Shown piece after piece: positions 47,001 to 54,347 of a stretch of 64,000 nt of DNA. Source of the DNA: an uncultured Clostridia bacterium (lineage in GTDB: Bacteria; Bacillota; Clostridia; Christensenellales; UBA1242); the NCBI GenBank assembly GCA_944372505.1, contig CALVZK010000004.1:21585-85584 (forward strand), in the 5' to 3' direction. A model generated the notes under the pieces. It was not told the origin of the DNA. It made no database searches and saw only the letters and a program-made list of their open reading frames with translations. A program made the position numbers and the translations under genes. How positions within the stretch are numbered: the first letter of the stretch is position 1; each line of letters begins with the position of its first letter.

Positions 47001-50000
47001 ACAAGTGTCAAATGTTCAAAGAGATGCAAAGCCTGCGGTAGGTGCTTTAATTGATGCGGTAAATTTTGCATATGATAATTTAACAAATTATAATGAAGAT
47101 ATTCAATATTCGTTCATTTGGAGAAAAGAAGGTCAAACTTCTCAACTTCATAACGAAAAAGATGGATTTACAGTTTTAGCAAATACAGATTCAACCGGGA
47201 ACTATACTATTACAGTTAAGGCATCTTATGGATCGTATGTTTCTCAAAGCAAAACTTTCACATTTAATTTAGAGATAAAAACAATTGATATTGGGGCTAT
47301 TACTATTTCACCATCGGGACCTTTCGTTTATTCAAATTATGATTTCATTGAAGACATAAATGTAGAATTTAAAAGAGATGATATTGGGACTATTGCATTA
47401 AAAAATCTATTTGATCTCAATTCAAATTACTGGTTCACTTTGTCGGGACAAAATAATTTAACTATTAAAGATGCTGGTAATTATACTTTAACTTTAAATT
47501 TAAATAATAAGGTATTTAATGCTAGTACATTTACTCAAACTATTACTGTTGAGAAAAAAGAAGTTGTAATAAGTCAAGATATGATTCCACAAGAGTTGAC
47601 ATCAAAACTTTTTGGAACTGATGACCCAAATTTTGTATTTGATAAATTAATTGAATTCTCTGAAAAATCAACACAAGAGACGATCTCTATTTCTCTTACA
47701 AGAGATAGTGGAGAAGCAAGTGGAATTTATGACTTCATATCCATAAGTACAAATAAGAGTTCAAATTTTGATGTAAAGATGGCAGAGAGTGGACTTACTT
47801 TCCAAATTTTAACTTCTAACAATACGCTTAATATAATTGTTAATTCTCAATTATCAAAAACTTATGACAAACAAAAACCTGTATTAAATATTACTTACGA
47901 TGAAGGTACTTCAAGTTGGAAAATTAGTATAAATGAGACGGATAGTACTTCATCAATAAGTTTAACTGCGTCTACTAGTGAAGGACAGACTATAGCATTA
48001 AATAGTGACCTTTATAAACTTGCACTACAAAATGTTTCAATTACTGCGAAAGAAGATGTTGTCAATGTAAATAGTTACACTGGAAGTGATTTTGAAATTA
48101 CTGCAAATAGTGGTGCAAACTTTACTAAATTTAATTTAACGATTAACCTTGCTATCACGCAAAGAGAAATCTCTATAGAAAGTGCAAGTAAAATATTTGA
48201 CAGAACGACAAGCATAACATCAGATACTACAGTTAAATTTAATAACCTGATTGATGGAGATGATGTTATATTACAGGGAAATTTTGAAAAAGAAACTGTA
48301 GGACAAAACATTTCTTTAAAAGATTTATCTTTAAAAGGAATTGATGCAAATAATTATTATTTAATACAGCAAGAATATTTTGGTTCTATTATTCCGCTTG
48401 AAGTATTAAATGCAAGTGTTAATGTTTACAAATATACTCTTACTTACGGTTCATTAAACATATCTGATTCTTTATCAGAAATAATACAAACTTTAGAAGG
48501 TATTGAAACTAATTTAGATGGAAAAACAAATGATTTAGAAAAAGGATATGTAACCATTGAAGGATGGTCGATAAGCGAAGAGGAAGTATCAACTTCTGGA
48601 TATTTAAATGTGGGTTCAAAAAATGTTACTTTCACATTAACATCTGACAATTTTACATTTAAGGGATTAGCAAAGGTAGAATGTTATATTACTTTAACTA
48701 TTAATCAATTAGATTTAGATTTATCTACTTTAAGTATAGTTAAGAATTACGATGAAACTACTAATTTGCCTTATGGATTTGATAATAACATTGATGAATT
48801 ATTATGTTCTTATAATGGTATTATAGATGATGTTCAGATTGACATAACAAATAGCCATTATAATGATGCAGAAGTAGGAGATAACAAGAGCGTTGTTATT
48901 GTATTAATTGGCGAAGATTCTGCTAATTATAATCCTATAAAAGCAAAAGGGACTATCAATAAATTCTCAATTGCCTTTAAAGTTATTGCTGACGAAGAAG
49001 ATATAAATCTTGTTAGCGGAGGTTACTTTGTTAATGATGGCTTAACTCCTTCTGTTAAAAATCCTATATTCTATTTTGAATTTCCATCTTCTTATTCTGC
49101 GGCACAATTAATTTCTCAGCTTGTTACTCCTACAAGACCGGGATATAGAGCAACTGGATGGAAAATTTATAAAGATGGTAATTATATAACTCTAGATAGT
49201 AGTAATATTTTAGATTTAATTAAAGAAATCGCTTATGATGAAACGAATATAACAAAATCTATAAATATTTATACAGTATGGGAAATTAGAACTTACACGG
49301 CAAATGTTTCTGGTAGCAATTTTGAATATTTAATTTCTGGAGATGGTTATCATACCGATACTAATACTTTTGATTATTATTCAAGTTTAACAATTGCTAT
49401 TAACGCTCATAGAGGATATAAATATTCTGGTTCAACTATTACAGGAACTTATGTAAGTGTAGATAGAGGAGAAACAGGTATTGCTAATACTAATATTACT
49501 ATTAATAATATAAGTACAAATATTTCTATTAATATTAATATGGATATTATTAAAATTACTATCAATATTCTACCTAATTTACCAAGTTATACACAACGAG
49601 TTGATAGCGAAAAATTATCTGTGGTTACCGGATATTTTGACTTATCAACAATGACTTTAGCAAATCTCCCACAACTTAAAGTGACAGATGGAACATATCA
49701 TCTTAAAGATTATTCTTATTTATATAATCTAGGTGATGTACAAGAAACTGGATTTGTAGGCAATCAATATTTAAAAGATGTTATTGATATCATTTTACCT
49801 AAACTTTTAACAGATTCCTCTGTTTCCATTTCTGCTGTTTGGGAAGGAGAAAACTATATTGTGTATTTTGATCCTAATGGAGGAACACTTGAAAGCGGTA
49901 ATAGTGTTAATGTGATTTATGGAAGTAACTTTACTGATTCGTTCCCTGTTGCAGTATCGCCAGGAAGAAGTAATACTTGGCTTGCAAGCGACGGAATCAC

Positions 50001-53000
50001 TTATCAAGAGGGTGATACATATCATACAATCGGTCAATTTAACAGTGACAACGATATTTGGGAAGCAACTTTAACGGCACAATGGAGAAATAATCCTTAC
50101 ATATTAACGGTTGAATTTGATGATAAAATTTCGGTATCGATTGACGGACAAGATATTGTCAGCGGTCAGACGTATGAAATAATTTATAATGAAAATTCTG
50201 TTGTTTTACAAATTACTCCTGACAGAGGTTATGAATTTGAAGTTATACAAGATAGTTTAAATGGTGAATTAATTCAAGAAAATAACAATATTACTATTTC
50301 TAACTTAATTCAAAATGGAAAAGTTGTAATCCAGTCTTTACCAGCAGAGAATAATTTATCATTCAATATATTTAATATTTCTAAAGTAGAGCAAGGTATT
50401 TTAAATGAAGAAACAGGTGAATTTGAATATACTGAAATAAAAACAAATAATATAATAGCATTGACTGAAAGTACTGTTACTTTGAAATTCACTCCTAATA
50501 AAGGTTACGAGTTTAACGAAAGCAGTGCTTCACTCGTAGGAATTTCAGGGGAAATTTCATATGAGATTTTGGAAAGTGGAGAGATTATTATAACTTGGAC
50601 GAATTTTACTACAGACGAAAATTTAACTGTTAAGGCCACAGAGTCAACCAACTATATTACTTTTGCAGATATATCTCAATATTTTAGTGCTATTTCGTTT
50701 AATAATAGATCTTATAATGTAACAGGAGATTCCGTACCTGTATTAACTGGTCAAACATTAAATGTGACAGCAACATTAAAATATGGTTATTATCAAGCAT
50801 TAGTTACTAGTTCACTTGAGGGGAAAATTACAAATCAAGATTGTATTTGGAACGACTCTTTAAAATGTTATACATTTACTGCTACTATTGAAAACATTGA
50901 CGAGGGATTTGATCTGTCCTTCTCTTGCGTAGCAAGAAGTTATACTTTCATTTTGTCAGTTGCAGATGGGCAGGAGGAAATTGGTGAAATTTCAAGCCAA
51001 ATAGAACAAACTGTTGAATTTAACGGATTTATTGATCTTAAAGCACTTACTATTAAAGATGAGTACATTTTTGCTAATTGGCAATGGAATGGAATTACAA
51101 TCTCTGTTAATGATGATGACAAATATCAAATTAATGAAAAAGATAAAGATTTGCTTGAAAGTGCAGTAGAAGGGAAATTATATATTTATGCAAACTTTAG
51201 AGAAAAACTTGAAAATGTTACATTCTTGACTGCAGGCAAGGGATATATTACTTATTCTCAAAATATTGGTGAAGAAGTTGTTATTGATAAGAATACAACT
51301 GCTATCAAGTCATTATATTTGGGACAATCTTTAGTTGTTAGATTTATTCCAGATGAAGGTTATGAGGTAGATCAAGTTTTAATTGACGATGTTGTAATTA
51401 ATCTTGAAGACTATAATTATGACCAAACAAATAATAGTATTTCTTTTGTAATGGATGTAAATTATCCGGTTAAAAAGATTGCAGTTTCTTTTAAAGCTAG
51501 CGATGCCTATGTTATAGTTCAGTCAGTTGTTATGGTAAATTATCGTCCAACTTATGGTGTAACAGATGGAGGATTAATTCTACTTTGTGACAGCGAAGGA
51601 AATAAATTAGAAGATAGTGTTTATCTTGAGAATGATGGAAATCTTGTTATAGGTGCTGATTATAGATATTTATCAAAAACTGACGACACGGTTTATTTCA
51701 TAATAGAAGGGAAAGAAGGTTTTGAGATCAACTTTGTTGCTAATAATTTACAAGATGCTGGCAATTTTGGCTCAAAAGAAATTAATGGAAAAACAGTTTA
51801 CTTTATTAATGGAGTAAAAGATGGGTGTAATGTAAAAGTTACATTTACAGCTCTTGCAAATACAGTTGAAGTTTATTTTGTTTCTAGCGAAGGATCAACC
51901 GTTGCTATTGATGGAGGAATTATTGTTGCGGATACTTCTTCTCCGCTAGTACAAGTTAATGGTAATAATAGTAATCATTTAAAAGCAACAGTTACTACAG
52001 GAGCAAATTTAAATCTTGTTATCAATTCTGGGATATCTTTCAATTTAATTGAAGATGAAAATGGAAACTTAAAATATGGCATAAACTCTCAATTGCATGA
52101 AGGAGTTATAACTGTTGGAAAAGTAAATAGTTCCAATTTACAACAAACAGGTTATACAAATACAGCAACTTTAGAAATTAGCCAAGTAGACGGGAATGTT
52201 GTAATTTACATTATAGTACAGCCTAAAATTTATGATCTTAATTTCTATGTAAAAGAAGGAACTTCTGTTTTAGTTGAAAATGCTATTGTTTATGGACAGG
52301 AAATAAATTTGTCAATTTTAACTCAAGAACAGAAAGATATAATCTTCCAACAAAGAAGTGGATTTACTCTTAGTGGTTATTATACTGTTCAATATGGTCA
52401 AGGCATTCAATATATTGATAGATATAATGAAGTAACTAAAATTTGGAATGAAACCGGTTATTATTGGGATGGACAATCTTATCAAGTAGAAAGTAATTTC
52501 TTTGATCCTGTTACTCAAACATTTACTTTATATGCAGCATGGGAATATGATAAGTCTTCAATTACGATTACTTTTATTCCTGAAGGATTTGAGGAAAATC
52601 CTAATGTTGGTGGTATAAGTGATGTAATTGTAAAAGTTTCACCTTCTACAGAAATTCCATGGTTTGATCAAAACAATATTTGGTACGCAGACGTAACAGC
52701 AGGGGTAAGTATAACGCTTCGAGCATATGAGTTTACTGGTTATGAATTTAAATATTGGTCGGTTAGCAAAGATGGACAGTCTTTAGGATTACAGGCACCA
52801 CAGTTTGAAATGAAATTTGAACAAGGTGATTATGTTATTGAAGCAGTTTACTATCCTTTATTCTCATTGACTACCAATGGTGATGGTGGAACAACATATC
52901 TTATTCAAGATGGTCAAATAGTTACACAAGCAAGTTATGATCCTAGCAAGATTGTTTCATTACAAGCAACTCCAAAATATGGATACAACTTCTTATATTG

Positions 53001-54240
53001 GCAAGTAGTTGGTAGCGATGAAACAATTATTGGAAGTTATGATGAAACGACTGGTAGTTACATATTTAATTATCCACAATTAATTTCGACGCCTTTAAAT
53101 CTTGTTGCAGTATTTGAAGGAAAAGAAACTAAAGTTAATTTGACTACTCAGGATATTCAAGAGGGCAGTGATCTTTCTATAAAATTAGATGGAGAGATAA
53201 TAGATATTTCTCAACCTTTCTTTGCTAAAGTAGGTCAAACAATAACAATTAGTGCAAAAAAGATTCTTGGTTATGAATATGAACTTTTAGGAGGAAATGC
53301 TTCTGTCGTAGAAGAAAAAATATCTGGGTATATTTATTACGTCTATACTTATGTAATAGATTTTAAAGATATAGAAATAATTGACGGAGAAAATGTTTTA
53401 AATATCGTATTTGCATGTAACCCTAAAGAAATTGTGTATAAGTTTATTTATTCTGTTGCAGATGATAGCGATAACAGTGAAAGAGCATTAATAGGAACTT
53501 TAAACTTCATAGATGCTGAAGGAAAAGTGACCCAAATTACATTAGAAAAAAATAGTTTCACAATTTTATTTGGGCAAACAGTTACTCTTGAAATTAATTC
53601 AACCTCATATTATAAAGTTATTAATATTGAAATGTTTGATGGCCTATTATATCCTAACTTCACTAGTCAATTTAAAGATGGAAAATTAACTATAACTAAA
53701 GAAATGATTTACTTCAATTTTAATGAAGTGCTAGAATTCTATATCACGTTTGAACGCGTTCTTTGGATTGATCAAGCAGAAAGAATTTTAGAAGGCGATG
53801 GAACAAAAGGCAATCCTTATCTTATTCATAACGAAGAGGAAATGGCTTATGTTGCATATCTTGTTAATAATGGAATAACCAACGAAAATGGTAATAAATA
53901 TTCCGATTGCGTATATGAATTAATGAGCGATCTTGATTTTAGTGGTAAATATTGGGTACCTATCGGAACAGAAGAAAATCCATTTAATGGAATTATGTAT
54001 CTTAAAAAATTCAGCATTACAAATATATTGCATTACACATCTTATGATCCAAAAACCTCTTATAACGGGTTATTCTGGATCTTAGGTGATGATGCTCAAA
54101 TTGAACAAAATGATAATACATTAGTGATTGTGCTTTCTGTAATTGGAGGAATAATTTTCTTACTATTATTGTTGTTGTTAATTATTCTACTCCTTCGCAA
54201 AAAGAAGAAAAAAGAGATGGAAGAATTAGCAAATGGATAA
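35044..54240 (+). CDS. Giant membrane-anchored surface repeat protein (6,398 residues)
   Basis: One uninterrupted 19.2-kb frame. Order: signal peptide (about 1-30); a GLUG-like beta-helix module (about 75-195, YLVNSGIDTYASENYYLSADIDL.., WTPIGTNAHPFKG, GVGLFGTV); many InlB/Listeria-Bacteroides-type repeats with the closing LTAQWKK/LTAKWKI/INAAWDV/LLAVWLG/IYTVWEI/LYAAWEY strand; MBG-like domains (about 2,183, 4,185) with LGEKDP/FGTDDP; YDG-like domains (about 2,600, 4,383, 4,565) with SKDYDGNA, KIFDRTTS, KNYDETTN; divergent InlB repeats (about 5,000-6,230); a second GLUG-like module (about 6,245-6,355); then a membrane helix (about 6,360-6,384) and RKKKKKEMEELANG. No LPxTG. It is probably a cell-surface adhesin or matrix protein; no catalytic motif was seen. 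Own terminator. Confidence 0.9.
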   Translation: MRSFIKGIFSLSIMLLLAGIFTMVPSFIKNLEKQTSQEISSQADGENLNFANTNADVSLLANSLTSSSLIYNGIDVYLIKDAGDLATVAYLVNSGIDTYASENYYLSADIDLVASSWTPIGTNAHPFKGNFFGNGKTISNVHINNITVDQDKTSGVGLFGTVDGGSISDLTIGGSFSFDVDGYANVGNLVGNIINGELINCYDSTSSNIANSVGTNTNTKYYKGNNGTALKNLSEDGNVAIYTMTQGQFYIADTTAQTKWRENKTLRVVLDTNYNDSISSIKNPIYTTHKPQLREAIASGLSASDKYVYPLLQGYKASINNDTYKITFSEVIVSANFNYGYGTRKGAYSIPYDTAFLKLDPQYINRAGYTLNTINGIAFNKLSEDNDADNLIYDQAYPKYKDTEENVFTWTANKNGYAVGIIFENKESVDNEAGYDNPSNWWSQINLDAQVSNANGTVDDIRNFTYQITEIREKNGVVQTVITFSIAAWAEASFDKDTGIVFENHSGTIEKGSYQYGSNINYDDYNKVTAKLSEVQVVEGKNQYTLTITNLVSATAGNIKVGISRVKYPINLNIKDVDGNPYKNYSIECAQTLDGEKPYIKAGQTDFSLKITLNDQNYVFLTEPNGGEDGAFASIEYSDLPVNPITLTLSRNYVTPEANISLVVGEKKTRVNIIYQDTFGKELDINKINNELKISLGEQSLSIVQSSPVSIPVGGTKLTANSNPYYTIKKIEIKKNGSIVGGGTTEEGKLTCICQYDFEDIYTGQGGNEFNYEIVLTYEERKLSAEKPDFVFEIGENTYNLYDQNGLNSVIGSLFNISIYNNTKKIYSSTDASITEHGYEIGDKLKIELTLTDIGKSILYGATDDWVKVTEKTVYTGDPGEIETDTAKVDSGTWVITYTVGDNDIGLTFKFAYKQINISIDGLVKEESLNNQVGVPSTTLKTTIQYNHDENGNLTTSIVEGYSPFKSISIPTQYYLLGWYISGADCLSSNFADYYGTNSVNLYQTKTKVEGQINTLAYTVSVKAVVGDRIIKVKYKQGEVDGGEFKGQNDIAGGQISYNTAYSVYDEGSTFSNFGHTLTGWLWKIPTSSISTTTSIGSTIKITGGDWSKFFGVTEDNVVIQNWKTFFKEADSVKDPSTSKEANLELTAQWKKISYIIKFDGTEKTIHLGDVINFTPSPNPGQSGLYSITGVNSYTLNSDTSTGHKAVSFKISQGSAISGRTTITLNLDNLKSILSGDYYYIVNNNDSAIVVTTEFEAAKYKLYIQESEYYTITYGDLTDIGGTDDNGTFVYVTYGQKPVNLTNALKNDLIEITRYGYTFNKTFKNFNLDEEYKTASDKTLTPVFTKNNNINTTTAGISFDSGVGSTRNFYILNPMTIANASLIYNEPEKNQNYSGDNLTIGTILPNGERIVSFGINIYKDGSALAIILDSKNVLSLEDFIRDDLLAGEYSVTFFVNLQDTMDTNIKRNPISSKINFNVLENTIVLNSDNDIVSVFNNSKEFVPASINDGYDKDNKFGTFRLNYNYNGSITSDKTLAVSLVNFVNPNMVEIFGDYNVGKQKNVTIKVLLNNLTSINGINISSITNWDQIFTNVEKTKTGSEYNLKLEGVAEIVKGRFTIDFGDSSSYYFGGDGQTIVKENNNTSDSFSIGNSNFNYSYDKITYIGAQTSGKFTGKENKTVFNVENIVIEGFANWANSFEYLLEGNFELIDTIKAIQKSFSTRYLTATNKTLSSSLLTIDNMSGLSADLSLLNITYGGQKIGSGIDGEKIYGDIFEEDGNYTYGESLTYKVNNKIVFSFTKNGSNEILFYANPSDLKVLSFEISTVLSGTGAQTFRPLTLNGETWNISNSVLGYEKSLNSQYENNSLSSIYTFDNHGTGAIQNVFMVLSNVRKVNLNYNGGQNTEGAGSEIIYISAGQTVNILNPVHTYAGLSFVEYKREGNTSDPTLSKKDDHSYDLSAITGGGAITLTAKWKISDIIVDAVKDKNIDLFASLTETPLDITRFITENLYLDKATFSYSFENTENTFTYSNNQIVIKDKNGQTPSTLSGTYSLKITLTYSDDISGQSTITKTINDYILTINKNVMSFDNSIYSFVYNNNQRQDFNVNLTKNGTLVSPLPTLNQLINAQPSEYGIKVSISGKDSTIKLAGTYTVTATIADGMTNFFELGDKSSITVTIEKYSIDLNKDFLNQINLSKQLGEKDPLLEVELVISANNSEKVLISFDRREEGETAGKYDLIDAEIADADDQNNYVLVASKTVVDKFEILVPNVSLQLKMTSQLEFVYNGAILSNLTISHNQNNEFTLSGLAGEKNVSATFILYYTNSNGVEVAVPNQEGENYCSYLTFSISGNNKNAGSYPLEPSLTSEGQSVGWTALSFENSSYNSLLIKNRDIIVTGFTTVFDQNKTFIFADAGKLSNFTFEEGEDKGIVDGDNVTITVNVENANAGQSAVTSMDIDNISSLNYNLIYTEGLNAVITPSSDTISTSITEKTLNYGDYFEDISVHDVLTLIPFTFNGLNLGTINNSFYNIENIYVTDASYSTGGYLKVTTGEDKWALVFTVSSTNLTFGKQLIDGKYTTTFTINLTVNPIALTISNAPSTQISKDYDGNAIVPSKFVNQNVGQANGYYTAQGLLSGDKIVIESANFAEKTIGTHNLTLNYGQDDSSNYTITNTVKGTINNVTLTFEKNVNTYSFVTDDGENVENIDDFQVVYNGNISEFISEVINKEHFASRVGYYQTGWRWNNTIISVDMENAEEFLQTAVDDNIKNGKIVINAAWDVEKYDITFKISNFVSIKNDSYDLSKMLLTDIEYWTSIDNIIAKAVEGYYISEIKANNSNITISSLTGVGTNNSSFNLTHLTGDTEININTEEILVKITIDLNPPAGFTAGINYDVDTSWKEGDWTANGNTLTKQISYTELFAKDLPIVKITQNNTYNWESWYLGEIKTENLSVGNNIWQRISGSNLTQNDLIGFKFIATWTESPLTITFNVNNATIKVYVNDEPNAIEPKDGEYTLHYLDKVRVDIVSDDWYKFTGGNITGSNTSNIEGSNEKRGSFVINSLTEAKTITLNIEQILVSFITSSEESTLFGTTVTDTVTKRQFTYSEMFDDNSIAKTLENGIGKYSATAGTYSQIDWKYNDTNIGLGTTIEDFIVNNGGIPTKDISYNLLAVWLGETYTVTFEKGTPQEGKEAVFEGNDANLEEVTRDWIYGSIISNIPVVKVDGQSYYWANINNTKETFAKGNRFVLNPPDNTFPYELTLEAQWSNDVYTLNVSIKGADGKVTNIMVGEDNYTVESLPQQLKVIYGDSRTFSFTLSTGYMVDNDINNTKILTDLGPVSGFAGAVLTVNGNSVTISGIHGNITAQISIKAKPHKITIEKQGDSVTASVNEFDVSYDQDITNLFDDVKWNRGGYKIASLYEKESNALFATKTETGWTFENSFTSLLEDKYIYTTDKDISLIMVWTLDNDNLYFSGKTTAENGLYYNGTSQLVATTTFTIENIIKDAILNNLDKVVDVYYMIGDKDSGTRIDYSPNYTLYYTDALNDNVCMVVELKDTLSRNNFTYKISTEYVTGVISPSDVKIIDANIESYYTGSGLVVPSNEDSYNNGTLYFHDGITTISELTISKVEFVAKEGEFNVGEDYQIKYYFTTSSNFKMSNFEGLSSEGEFITFIPQLSMVSGKIVPSIIDLELSGKAFENGKVQQITHFTSTLPAHAQNFVITINSIYTKTSDPKLYDSLDVIVIDYLITRGEEEIKKFNFVFNILGDYEIVSYDKGYQLALNVEYLDIDSGNLSKNNQHNLTIKSFTHNSKSGNITENSYSYLDENGNLIFSIYNNGTENITVNVIKGKSVTFNFTLNGTMEILSWNEGIVTYQDAVTQLEGLTSSVNRNKSFTTSDDNNTLTVIVTNFKAIKLSLGDKDGGGLDQGYAYIKLGANKIVDINEDNKWKGFDFVGWNSLSNGVNISDNTTINVQSDAKILTANVVAIWQLQAPDGQVSNVQRDAKPAVGALIDAVNFAYDNLTNYNEDIQYSFIWRKEGQTSQLHNEKDGFTVLANTDSTGNYTITVKASYGSYVSQSKTFTFNLEIKTIDIGAITISPSGPFVYSNYDFIEDINVEFKRDDIGTIALKNLFDLNSNYWFTLSGQNNLTIKDAGNYTLTLNLNNKVFNASTFTQTITVEKKEVVISQDMIPQELTSKLFGTDDPNFVFDKLIEFSEKSTQETISISLTRDSGEASGIYDFISISTNKSSNFDVKMAESGLTFQILTSNNTLNIIVNSQLSKTYDKQKPVLNITYDEGTSSWKISINETDSTSSISLTASTSEGQTIALNSDLYKLALQNVSITAKEDVVNVNSYTGSDFEITANSGANFTKFNLTINLAITQREISIESASKIFDRTTSITSDTTVKFNNLIDGDDVILQGNFEKETVGQNISLKDLSLKGIDANNYYLIQQEYFGSIIPLEVLNASVNVYKYTLTYGSLNISDSLSEIIQTLEGIETNLDGKTNDLEKGYVTIEGWSISEEEVSTSGYLNVGSKNVTFTLTSDNFTFKGLAKVECYITLTINQLDLDLSTLSIVKNYDETTNLPYGFDNNIDELLCSYNGIIDDVQIDITNSHYNDAEVGDNKSVVIVLIGEDSANYNPIKAKGTINKFSIAFKVIADEEDINLVSGGYFVNDGLTPSVKNPIFYFEFPSSYSAAQLISQLVTPTRPGYRATGWKIYKDGNYITLDSSNILDLIKEIAYDETNITKSINIYTVWEIRTYTANVSGSNFEYLISGDGYHTDTNTFDYYSSLTIAINAHRGYKYSGSTITGTYVSVDRGETGIANTNITINNISTNISININMDIIKITINILPNLPSYTQRVDSEKLSVVTGYFDLSTMTLANLPQLKVTDGTYHLKDYSYLYNLGDVQETGFVGNQYLKDVIDIILPKLLTDSSVSISAVWEGENYIVYFDPNGGTLESGNSVNVIYGSNFTDSFPVAVSPGRSNTWLASDGITYQEGDTYHTIGQFNSDNDIWEATLTAQWRNNPYILTVEFDDKISVSIDGQDIVSGQTYEIIYNENSVVLQITPDRGYEFEVIQDSLNGELIQENNNITISNLIQNGKVVIQSLPAENNLSFNIFNISKVEQGILNEETGEFEYTEIKTNNIIALTESTVTLKFTPNKGYEFNESSASLVGISGEISYEILESGEIIITWTNFTTDENLTVKATESTNYITFADISQYFSAISFNNRSYNVTGDSVPVLTGQTLNVTATLKYGYYQALVTSSLEGKITNQDCIWNDSLKCYTFTATIENIDEGFDLSFSCVARSYTFILSVADGQEEIGEISSQIEQTVEFNGFIDLKALTIKDEYIFANWQWNGITISVNDDDKYQINEKDKDLLESAVEGKLYIYANFREKLENVTFLTAGKGYITYSQNIGEEVVIDKNTTAIKSLYLGQSLVVRFIPDEGYEVDQVLIDDVVINLEDYNYDQTNNSISFVMDVNYPVKKIAVSFKASDAYVIVQSVVMVNYRPTYGVTDGGLILLCDSEGNKLEDSVYLENDGNLVIGADYRYLSKTDDTVYFIIEGKEGFEINFVANNLQDAGNFGSKEINGKTVYFINGVKDGCNVKVTFTALANTVEVYFVSSEGSTVAIDGGIIVADTSSPLVQVNGNNSNHLKATVTTGANLNLVINSGISFNLIEDENGNLKYGINSQLHEGVITVGKVNSSNLQQTGYTNTATLEISQVDGNVVIYIIVQPKIYDLNFYVKEGTSVLVENAIVYGQEINLSILTQEQKDIIFQQRSGFTLSGYYTVQYGQGIQYIDRYNEVTKIWNETGYYWDGQSYQVESNFFDPVTQTFTLYAAWEYDKSSITITFIPEGFEENPNVGGISDVIVKVSPSTEIPWFDQNNIWYADVTAGVSITLRAYEFTGYEFKYWSVSKDGQSLGLQAPQFEMKFEQGDYVIEAVYYPLFSLTTNGDGGTTYLIQDGQIVTQASYDPSKIVSLQATPKYGYNFLYWQVVGSDETIIGSYDETTGSYIFNYPQLISTPLNLVAVFEGKETKVNLTTQDIQEGSDLSIKLDGEIIDISQPFFAKVGQTITISAKKILGYEYELLGGNASVVEEKISGYIYYVYTYVIDFKDIEIIDGENVLNIVFACNPKEIVYKFIYSVADDSDNSERALIGTLNFIDAEGKVTQITLEKNSFTILFGQTVTLEINSTSYYKVINIEMFDGLLYPNFTSQFKDGKLTITKEMIYFNFNEVLEFYITFERVLWIDQAERILEGDGTKGNPYLIHNEEEMAYVAYLVNNGITNENGNKYSDCVYELMSDLDFSGKYWVPIGTEENPFNGIMYLKKFSITNILHYTSYDPKTSYNGLFWILGDDAQIEQNDNTLVIVLSVIGGIIFLLLLLLLIILLLRKKKKKEMEELANG
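41568..43995 (+). repeat. Internal duplication in giant protein, copy A
   Basis: Encodes about residues 2,176-2,985. The order is MBG-like domain, Tyr-Asn-Gly-type domain, the LTFGKQL..TTTFTINLTVNPIAL block, YDG-like SKDYDGNA, an InlB-type unit ending INAAWDV, a NITISSL unit, and the segment VKITIDLNPP..FTAGINY. It matches copy B at protein level, but with strong divergence. Confidence 0.5.
47550..49860 (+). repeat. Internal duplication in giant protein, copy B
   Basis: Encodes about residues 4,170-4,940: MBG-like FGTDDP unit, SKTYDKQ unit, the NFTFKGLAKV..ITLTINQLDL block, KNYDETTN, an InlB-type unit ending IYTVWEI, NITINNI unit, and IIKITINILPN. Same order as copy A. Confidence 0.5.
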
Positions 54241-54270
54241 AAGAGCAGGAAAAGACCTGCTCTTTTGTTT
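54239..54270 (+). terminator. Terminator of the giant protein gene
   Basis: AAAAGAGCAGG-AAAAGA-CCTGCTCTTTT directly at the stop, so lemA is a separate transcript. Confidence 0.9.
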
Positions 54271-54347
54271 TATAAATTCTTTGTTAAATGATTTAAATTG
54301 TTTTTTTATTTGTATTATAATATGTTATAATTATGTAGGAGGGTTTT

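Noticed and set aside
53760-54240. A sortase LPxTG anchor in the giant protein
   Set aside because: The end contains a membrane helix and lysines but no LPxTG-like motif before it.
35044-54240. Many opposite-strand frames of 60-90 codons inside the giant gene
   Set aside because: All lie antisense to the well-supported reading frame, lack ribosome binding sites and show shadow-type composition.
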